DNA from: an uncultured Oscillospiraceae bacterium
Lineage (GTDB): Bacteria; Bacillota; Clostridia; Oscillospirales; Oscillospiraceae
Direction: 5' to 3'
Assembly (NCBI GenBank): GCA_934615645.1
Contig: CAKTTR010000080.1
Location: forward strand, 1-7,839
Length of the DNA: 7,839 bases
Made by a program: the position numbers and the translations under genes
In this document: positions 1 to 5,800 of the stretch, one piece after another
Layout of the letters: each line of letters begins with the position of its first letter
How positions within the stretch are numbered: position 1 is the stretch's first letter
The notes under the pieces: model-generated
What the model saw: the letters and a program-made list of their open reading frames with translations, nothing else
Database searches by the model: none
Told to the model about the DNA's origin: nothing

Positions 1-5
1 CTTTA

Positions 6-42
6 TTTGCGCCTGCGGGCGCAAACTCTGCGAGGCTTTTTT
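6..42 (+). terminator. Probable intrinsic terminator of a gene off the left edge
   Basis: GCCT (11-14) pairs with AGGC (33-36) and CGCA (20-23) pairs with TGCG (29-32), leaving a 5-nt loop and a 5-nt bulge. Six T residues (37-42) follow directly. An alternative and incompatible hairpin, TTTGCGCC (6-13) with GGCGCAAA (18-25), is a perfect 8-bp stem with a 4-nt loop. No plus-strand gene begins downstream, so ending an upstream plus-strand gene is the simplest role. The stem is imperfect and the upstream gene is not visible, hence moderate confidence. Confidence 0.45.
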
Positions 43-51
43 GACAGTCTG

Positions 52-87
52 AAAAGGACCCGCTGCCAAAAAGCAGCGGGTCCTTTT
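52..87. terminator. Bidirectional intrinsic terminator
   Basis: This is a perfect 15-bp inverted repeat, arms 52-66 and 73-87, with the 6-nt loop CAAAAA. The arms start with AAAA and end with TTTT, so a GC-rich stem followed by a U-run forms in both transcription directions. It sits between the left-edge gene and the converging minus-strand gene, as expected for a shared convergent terminator and a backup to the hairpin at 122-164. Confidence 0.85.
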
Positions 88-121
88 GCGCCATGTTATA
101 TATGGTGCGATTTCCGTGTTC

Positions 122-164
122 AAAAAATCCGCGGGGAAGCGGTCCGGGTGGCCGCTTCCCCGCG
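122..164 (-). terminator. Intrinsic terminator of the CotH-family gene
   Basis: A perfect 13-bp GC-rich inverted repeat (130-142 with 152-164, 9-nt loop) is followed on the minus strand by GA and then six T residues (complement of A122-A127). It begins 13 nt past the TAA stop of the minus-strand gene at 177-179, the normal place for its rho-independent terminator. Confidence 0.92.
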
Positions 165-176
165 TTGGGGTTCCGA

Positions 177-2474
177 TTAGCGCATGAGCTCGTAATAGTA
201 CTGCATCACGGTGGCAAATTCTGCCCGGGTGATGGGGTTCAGGGGCAGGACGGTGCCGTCGGTGTAGCCGGACAGGAGCTTGTTTTCGACTGCCCACTCC
301 ATGGCGTTGTGGGCGTAGCTGCTGATGCTGGCGCTGTCGCGGAAGCGGCTCACCAGCTGGCCGCTGACGGCCGGGGAACCGGCGTTACGGTAGAGCAGCG
401 CGATCATATCCTGCCGGGAGATGCTCCGGTCCGGCTGGAAGGTGCCGTCCGGGTAGCCGGAGACGACCTGGTTGCTGTACGCCCACTGGACGCACGGGGC
501 GTACCACGCCGCCGGGCTGACATCCGGGAAGATCTGGGTGATATCCGGGCGGGCCGCGCCGGACATGGCGTAGAGGACCTGGGCCGTCTGCGCCCGGGTC
601 GTCTTGCCCTCGGGGCAAAAGACGCCGTTGCCCTGGCCGCTCATCAGGCCATAGGCCGTGACCGTTTCGACAGCGTCGTGATACCAGGCGCCCTCCGGGA
701 CGTCGACGTAGCTGCCCAGGGGCTCGCAGTCGTCCTTGCTCCATTTGGCGTAGGCATCCTGCAGCCAGGCGTTGCGCTTTTGCAGGTAATTCTGCAGGAA
801 GGCTGTCTGGGACTCCCAGGTCTTGCCGCCGGGGTGCTGGGCCGTGTAGTAGGTATCGCCGTTCCAGATCAGTTCGTTGGCGGCGACGGAGGGGGCCAGC
901 TGGCGGAGATAGTCGTCAAAGCTTTTCAGCGAGCCGCTGGCACTGCCGCTGGCGCCGCAGAGCACGTTGGAAATGAGCGGCGCGGTCTTCTGCGTGTATT
1001 CCTGCTGCACGGCCATGCGGAAGTCGCCATTTTGATACAGCGCCCGGACGTACGGGTCATACAGGACGAAGAAGCCCTCCGGGTCGGCGCAGGCGGTGTT
1101 ATTCGCGCCGGTGCCGGTGCCGAAGCTCAGGTCGTAGTCCCAGATGGGGCCCATGTGCATCGGGCCGTCGCCGGTCTCTTTATATAAGTAGGAAGAGGTG
1201 TGGAACCCATCGGGGTTCTTGGAGAGCTCGTTGATGATATAGCACTGAGCCGCGCTGGTGAGGTCGACATAATCCTGCAGCGTCTTGCCGTTTTGCGGCT
1301 GGCCGGTGAAGAGAATGTCCTCATACGTCTGGTAATAGCTGGCGATGTAATCCATCTCCGCCTGGCTGCAGCACTCGGGACGCTTGACGACGACATAATA
1401 GCCCCGCTTTGTGACGAAGTAGCATAGCTCTTCCTGGGCGCGGGTGGCAAAATCCATCTCCAGCAGGTAGCCGCCGGTGATGTCCGCCGGGGACTGCATC
1501 CCGGTGGTGTAGCGGTAGGTCGCGCCGTTGGCCGTTGTCGCCTGGGCAAGGGGCAGGGTGGTCAGGTCGTCAATGGCGGCGTTGGCTTCTTCGTTCAGCT
1601 TTTCCAGGTCGGTGATATCGACGCGGCCGCTGGCGATCTCGACCTTTTCGGACAGCTGGTATGCGCCCCGGTATTCGCCGTCATAGTAAAGGCTTACCGG
1701 GCGGTACTGCAGGGCCGGGTCCATCTGCATTGCACCGGCCAGGTCAAAGGCGAGGCTGTTGCGCAGCAGGGAGGGGTCAAAGTAGTTGGCGAGCAGGACC
1801 CAGGTCTTGTTGCTGTTGGCGGCATCGCCGGACGAGAGCAGGTCGGCTTTTTTGTCCAGCTTGATCTGGTAGGGCTTTTTCGCGCCCTTCCAGGTGGAGT
1901 TGCCCCGGCCTTTGATCTGCTTGAGCTTGCCGGCATTCACCGTGCCGCCGGTCTCGTCCAGCAGGATCATGCTGCCGGTGGCTTTGTTGGATTTATCCTC
2001 GCTGGCCTCGACCCAGGTGCGGCCCTGGTTGACCGGGTCGTCGCTGGTGAGAAACAGGGCGCTGACGCCCTCGGTCGTCTGGAAGACGATCTTCTGCACT
2101 GCGGTATCGCTGCCGGATTTGGCACGGAGCGTGATGGTGTACTGGGTGCGCGTTCCGCCGCACAGGGCGGGCAGATCCAGCGCCTGGCCGCTCTGCAGCC
2201 CGGTGGCGGAGCTGGTACCTGCGGCGGAGACGGCAGCGTCCGGGTCCGTAAGCGTAAAATACAAGGGGACCTGCGACGCCGTTTTCCCGCCGGGCAGGAT
2301 GAGATACGTCGTATCGCCGACGACGGTGGCGTTGATCCGCGTCGCGGTATTGTCCGCTTCGGCGTAGGCGTAGAAGCTTGAAAATTGGAGCTCCTTCGCG
2401 TTTGCGCCGATCGTCAGGCACGCCAGCAGCAGGCAGAGCAGCCCGGCGGCCCAAAGTCCTTTCCATTTCTTCAT
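177..2474 (-). CDS. Secreted CotH kinase family protein with three C-terminal SLH domains
   Basis: A 765-residue exported protein. From the chosen ATG at 2474 it opens with a standard signal peptide: MKKWK, a Leu/Ala-rich core, and probable cleavage at ANA|KE near residue 26. A beta-rich segment (about 27-150) precedes a CotH-family domain (about 155-490) with the hallmark RGNSTW (190-195) followed by a KKPYQIKLD stretch, then LLANYFDPSLLRNSLA, NPDGF (420-424) and WDYDLSFG (445-452), whose acidic residues are the likely metal ligands. Three SLH repeats follow (about 588-632, 648-695, 708-765; Trp597 and Trp657 in the WY motifs), which in other Firmicutes bind pyruvylated secondary wall polymers. 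Bacillus CotH phosphorylates spore-coat proteins; the substrate here is unknown and kinase activity is inferred from the family only. In-frame ATGs at 2525 and 2555 would give a long basic leader and lack a Shine-Dalgarno, so 2474 is preferred. It is transcribed divergently from the giant surface enzyme at 2841. Confidence 0.93.
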   Translation of the reverse strand: MKKWKGLWAAGLLCLLLACLTIGANAKELQFSSFYAYAEADNTATRINATVVGDTTYLILPGGKTASQVPLYFTLTDPDAAVSAAGTSSATGLQSGQALDLPALCGGTRTQYTITLRAKSGSDTAVQKIVFQTTEGVSALFLTSDDPVNQGRTWVEASEDKSNKATGSMILLDETGGTVNAGKLKQIKGRGNSTWKGAKKPYQIKLDKKADLLSSGDAANSNKTWVLLANYFDPSLLRNSLAFDLAGAMQMDPALQYRPVSLYYDGEYRGAYQLSEKVEIASGRVDITDLEKLNEEANAAIDDLTTLPLAQATTANGATYRYTTGMQSPADITGGYLLEMDFATRAQEELCYFVTKRGYYVVVKRPECCSQAEMDYIASYYQTYEDILFTGQPQNGKTLQDYVDLTSAAQCYIINELSKNPDGFHTSSYLYKETGDGPMHMGPIWDYDLSFGTGTGANNTACADPEGFFVLYDPYVRALYQNGDFRMAVQQEYTQKTAPLISNVLCGASGSASGSLKSFDDYLRQLAPSVAANELIWNGDTYYTAQHPGGKTWESQTAFLQNYLQKRNAWLQDAYAKWSKDDCEPLGSYVDVPEGAWYHDAVETVTAYGLMSGQGNGVFCPEGKTTRAQTAQVLYAMSGAARPDITQIFPDVSPAAWYAPCVQWAYSNQVVSGYPDGTFQPDRSISRQDMIALLYRNAGSPAVSGQLVSRFRDSASISSYAHNAMEWAVENKLLSGYTDGTVLPLNPITRAEFATVMQYYYELMR

Positions 2475-2515
2475 AAAGCGTTCTGCCTGCCGGAACTGGC
2501 AGGCTTTCCTCCTTT
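2475..2515 (-). promoter_or_regulatory. Distant Shine-Dalgarno with hairpin in the spacer before the CotH-family start
   Basis: On the minus strand AAAGGAGG (2515-2508) is a perfect match to the 16S rRNA 3' end, but no ATG, GTG or TTG lies at normal spacing. The next ATG is at 2474, 33 nt after GGAGG. The gap contains GCCTGCC (2504-2498), loop AGTTCC and GGCAGGC (2491-2485), a perfect 7-bp GC-rich hairpin. If folded, the 20 hairpin bases drop out and the effective spacing falls to about 13 nt. Bringing a remote Shine-Dalgarno close by a hairpin is known for phage T4 genes 25 and 38. That this happens here is inference. Confidence 0.6.
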
Positions 2516-2536
2516 GCCTTCCCATTGCGTTGGGGA

Positions 2537-2569
2537 TTTGCGCCGCTGGACGCATTCGCGGGCGCGAAA
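2537..2569 (-). promoter_or_regulatory. Leader hairpin upstream of the CotH-family gene
   Basis: In the minus-strand leader, TTTCGCGCC (2569-2561) can pair with GGCGCAAA (2544-2537), giving eight base pairs with one bulged C and a 16-nt loop. A smaller alternative is TTCGC (2568-2564) with GCGAA (2559-2555). No U-run follows, so it is not a terminator. It does not match a riboswitch class I recognise. It may be chance pairing in GC-rich sequence. Confidence 0.3.
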
Positions 2570-2589
2570 CGTCATACGGCCTTACATAT

Positions 2590-2617
2590 ATTATAGCAGA
2601 ATCGGCAAGATTCGCAA
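2590..2617 (-). promoter_or_regulatory. Sigma-A-type promoter of the CotH-family gene
   Basis: Minus strand: -35 TTGCGA (2617-2612, four of six matches to consensus), a 16-bp spacer, and a perfect -10 TATAAT (2595-2590) preceded by TGC, an extended -10. Transcription would start near 2583 and give a leader of about 110 nt to the ATG at 2474. The spacer holds a GAATC/GATTC inverted repeat (2599-2603, 2609-2613) that could be an operator. Confidence 0.68.
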
Positions 2618-2658
2618 GGCAAAGTTTCCGCCCGGGGTTCCGTTCCGGCGAAAGGGAG

Positions 2659-2737
2659 AAAAAACTGGGGAGAATTTATGCTTTTTTCTGGTTTTTTCGT
2701 GATTGTGCTAAAAAACGAGAATGAAAACTATGGAAAA
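2659..2737. other. Phased A/T tracts, possible intrinsic bend in the divergent region
   Basis: Runs of A or T lie at 2659-2664 (A6), 2682-2687 (T6), 2692-2697 (T6), 2710-2715 (A6), 2724-2727 (A4) and 2734-2737 (A4). Two neighbouring pairs have centres exactly 10 bp apart, about one helical turn. This AT-rich island stands out from the GC-rich flanks and ends about 22 bp before the -35 box at 2760. It may be a curved or UP-element-like region. No gene is seen in it. Confidence 0.35.
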
Positions 2738-2738
2738 C

Positions 2739-2753
2739 GCCGGGAAATCCGGC
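2739..2753. promoter_or_regulatory. Small inverted repeat just upstream of the plus-strand promoter
   Basis: GCCGG (2739-2743), spacer GAAAT, CCGGC (2749-2753) is a perfect 5-bp-arm inverted repeat ending 6 bp before the -35 hexamer at 2760. The position suits an activator or repressor site, but the arms are short and no regulator is encoded in the window. Confidence 0.22.
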
Positions 2754-2759
2754 CCTTTG

Positions 2760-2788
2760 TTGACAGTATCTGGAGAATGTGATACAAT
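2760..2788 (+). promoter_or_regulatory. Near-consensus sigma-A promoter of the giant surface enzyme
   Basis: TTGACA (2760-2765, perfect), a 17-bp spacer, and TACAAT (2783-2788, five of six) with TGA immediately before it, an extended -10. Transcription would start near 2795 and leave a leader of about 45 nt. That leader can form a weak GAAAC/GTTTC stem (2798-2802, 2808-2812) and is too short for most riboswitches. Strong housekeeping expression is expected unless the upstream repeat binds a repressor. Confidence 0.87.
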
Positions 2789-2823
2789 CAGACTGGTGAA
2801 ACTCCCTGTTTCGGGGAAGAAAA

Positions 2824-2830
2824 AAGGAGG
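2824..2830 (+). promoter_or_regulatory. Ribosome binding site of the giant surface enzyme
   Basis: AAGGAGG lies 10 nt before the ATG at 2841 and fixes that start. This conventional spacing contrasts with the remote site of the divergent gene. Confidence 0.9.
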
Positions 2831-2840
2831 AACTCACGAT

Positions 2841-5800
2841 ATGAAGGAGACGAAACGACCGCTGGCTCGCGGCGGCTTGTGCCTGCTGCTGATCTGCGCC
2901 CTGCTCATCAGCATCTGCCCAGCCGCATTGGCCAAGGCAGCGCCTGTTCCGCTGCCGGAGGACAAAATGTTGATCTCGCAGACAGATTATGACATTGCGC
3001 CCGGTATGACGGAATCTCAAGTCATTCTGAATAACGCCGAGGGCAGCAATCAAGTCCTGGGCTATATGGCGACGATCTCGCCCGGCGCCCAGGTGACGTT
3101 CAAAGCGTCCTATGGCAGCTACTATACCAAGGGCAGCACCCCGAAGAGCCGTGCAGCCCTGGCAGAAAGCGGCCTGAAATGGGACCTTAGAACGACGACG
3201 TCCCAGGCCAAAAGCTACGAAGCCGCCACCGGCGACACCGTTGTCACCGCCATCAACGCGGACTACTTCAATATGCAGACCGGCCAGTGCACCGGGTACC
3301 TCATCATGGAGGGCAACCTCATCCAGACCGGCCGCCTGTATGACGACGGCAGCAAGGCCTATGAGCCGTATTTCGCGGTCCTGAAGGACGGGTCCTATGT
3401 CATCCGCGACGCCGGTACCCCGACGGACGATGTCATGGAAGCCATCTCCGGCCCGTTCTATCTCGTCAAAAACGGCGAGATCTGCGACGGCCTGGACCCG
3501 ACGGGCAAGGCCCCCCGGAACTCCATCGGCATGAAGGCCGACGGCACCGTCGTTCTGTTTATGGCCGACGGCCGACAGGGCGTCTCGAACGGCATGACGC
3601 TCTATGAAATTGCCGAGATGCAGAAGGCCCAGGGCGTTGTGACGTCCATCTATCTCGATGGCGGCGGCTCTGCGACCTATGCCTCCCGCCACGGCGGCGG
3701 CAGCCTGGAAATCCAGAACCACCCGTCCGACGGCGCGGAGCGCGTCGTCGCCTCGTCGCTGCTCGTCGTCTCGACGGCGAAGCAGACCGGCAAGTTTGAC
3801 CACGCGGTGCTGGAGCCCAACAATGCGCTCTACATCGCCGGGGCCAAGGTGCAGTTTACGGCCAGCGGCGTCGACGCTGGCGGCTATGCGGCGGAGATCC
3901 CGGCGGGCTGCAAATGGGCGCTGTCCGACAAGGCCTATGGCACAATCGACGCCAGCGGCCTGTTCCAGTCCAATGGCACCTGCGGCACCGTCACGGTGAA
4001 TCTGATGCGAGGCGACGAGGTCGTCGGTACGACGGCAATCGAGGTACAGGAGCCGGACGAGCTCTATTTTGCCTCCCGCTCTCTGAACCTCTCGTTCAAG
4101 CAGTCCAGCGATCTGGGCTTGACGGCAAAGTACAAGACCCGCGCCATGGAGCTGGGCGGCTATGTCTTTGACTGGACCATCACCCCGGCGTCCGCGGACC
4201 AGAAGCCTGCGGACATCGGCACGTTCGACGGCAACACCTTCACCGCCGTCAAGGCCAAGGATACCCGCAGCGCCACCGTCACGGTCAGCTACAAAAAGGC
4301 AGACAGCACCGTGATGACGGACACCATCTCCCTGGAGATCGGCCGGATGCCGACGGTCCTGTTCGACTTTGAGCCGGACGCGGAAGGCAATCTGCTGAAG
4401 GTCGGCAACTCTGACTGGGGCAATGCCAGCTACGGCAACGCCTTCGGCGACGAGAATATGGAGCTGACCTATATCAGCTGGGACGATGAGACGAACCTCC
4501 CGGGGACGGTCACCAAGCGCGGCCCGTTCACCTTCGGCGGCGAGTACATCTCCAATATTTACGACAAGACCTATGACCCGACTGCCTACATCCTCGGCAG
4601 CGCCGGGTACACGTTCTTCACCTGGCACACCAGCTATATGCAGGAGAATTCCGCCACGGCGGAGATCGTGAACGCAGACCGAGGCCAGGTCCGCTTCGGC
4701 GACTACGCCCTGCGGCTGGACTATGATTATACGAACCTGAACCCCGGGTATCGGAATGTCAACGAATATCTCTACTACTGCTCCACGTCCGAGGAAGCCA
4801 AGACGGACCTCTACGCGGGCTATGAGATCGACGGCACGCCGTCCGGCCTGGGTGTCTGGATCTACGCCCCGGAGGGCACGCCCAACTACTGGCTGTGGAC
4901 GAACATCGCGTATTACGACGCCAACAGCGACAGCTACAAGCGCGGCTACCTGCATTTCAAGACCCAGGAGGGCCGCAGCATCCAGTATAACGGCATTTAC
5001 TGGGACGGCTGGATGTACTGCGAAGCGGACCTGACGCCGTATGCCCAGTACGTCACGCCGGAGCATCCCTTGAAGCTCGTCAACGGCATGCCGCTGATCC
5101 TGATGACCTTCATCCCCGGCGGCAGCGCCAGCGAAAACGGCGACAAGATCCCCATGGGCGATTTCGCCAAGGGCAGCATCTACTTCGATAACTTCCGCCT
5201 CGTCTATGGCGACACCGTGGACGATATGGACAACCCCGAGATCACCGCGCTGCAGCTCAACGGCACGGAAGCCGCGGCAGACGGCTCCACGGTCGTGACC
5301 AGCAGCAAGGTCGATATCACGGCGGCCTTCCAGGATCCGGTCAATGATAACACCACCGGCATCAACACGGAAAAGACGGCCATCTATGTCGACGGCCAGC
5401 GCCAGACGCTGACCAAGAGCACCGAGACGGCGGCTGCCGCGTCTGTGACCCTGCCCAACGGCACCCACAGCGTGACGCTCAATGTCATCGATGGCTTCGG
5501 CAACCTCTCGACGACCACCCGCTACTTCACTGTGAAGGACGCCAAGAGCAGCTACGGCGCTGTTGTCCTCACCGGGAAGGAGATGGCAGAGCTGGGCAAG
5601 GACTACACCCTGACCCTCACGTCTGCCGGTTCGGACAAGCTGAACGACGTCACGGCGAAGATCCGCTTCAACGCGAGCTTCGGCACGCCGTCTGTCACCT
5701 TCCCCGCCGGGAGCACCGGCAAGAGCACCCTTGACGGCGATATCCTGAATCTGGAGATCAGCGGCGCGGTCAAGTCCGGCGCGCTGGCGACGGTGACCTT

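Larger units (their letters stand above)
2471..2575 (-). other. Possible 34-codon upstream ORF overlapping the CotH-family start (ATGA)
   Basis: An ATG at 2575-2573 opens a frame of 34 codons (MTFRARECVQ... ending QNAL) whose TGA (2473-2471) overlaps the ATG at 2474 as ATGA, a classic arrangement for translational coupling. A weak AAGG sits 4 nt before its ATG, but this is only a few bases after the predicted transcription start. The peptide is basic, has no recognisable domain and could be a chance ORF in GC-rich DNA. If translated, ribosomes would cross and melt the hairpin at 2485-2504 and could reinitiate on the downstream gene. Confidence 0.25.

Noticed and set aside
93..1187. Plus-strand open frame of 364 codons opposite the CotH-family gene
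   Set aside because: It lies opposite the SLH and CotH coding sequence, has low-complexity shadow composition, and reads through the terminator hairpin at 122-164.
2475..2555. N-terminal extension of the CotH-family protein to ATG 2555 or 2525
   Set aside because: Neither ATG has a Shine-Dalgarno, and either would place 17 to 27 extra mostly polar, Arg-rich residues before an otherwise ideal signal peptide starting at 2474.
2475..2583. Known riboswitch or T-box in the 110-nt leader
   Set aside because: No recognisable aptamer core, no T-box sequence, and no terminator U-run; only two simple hairpins are visible.
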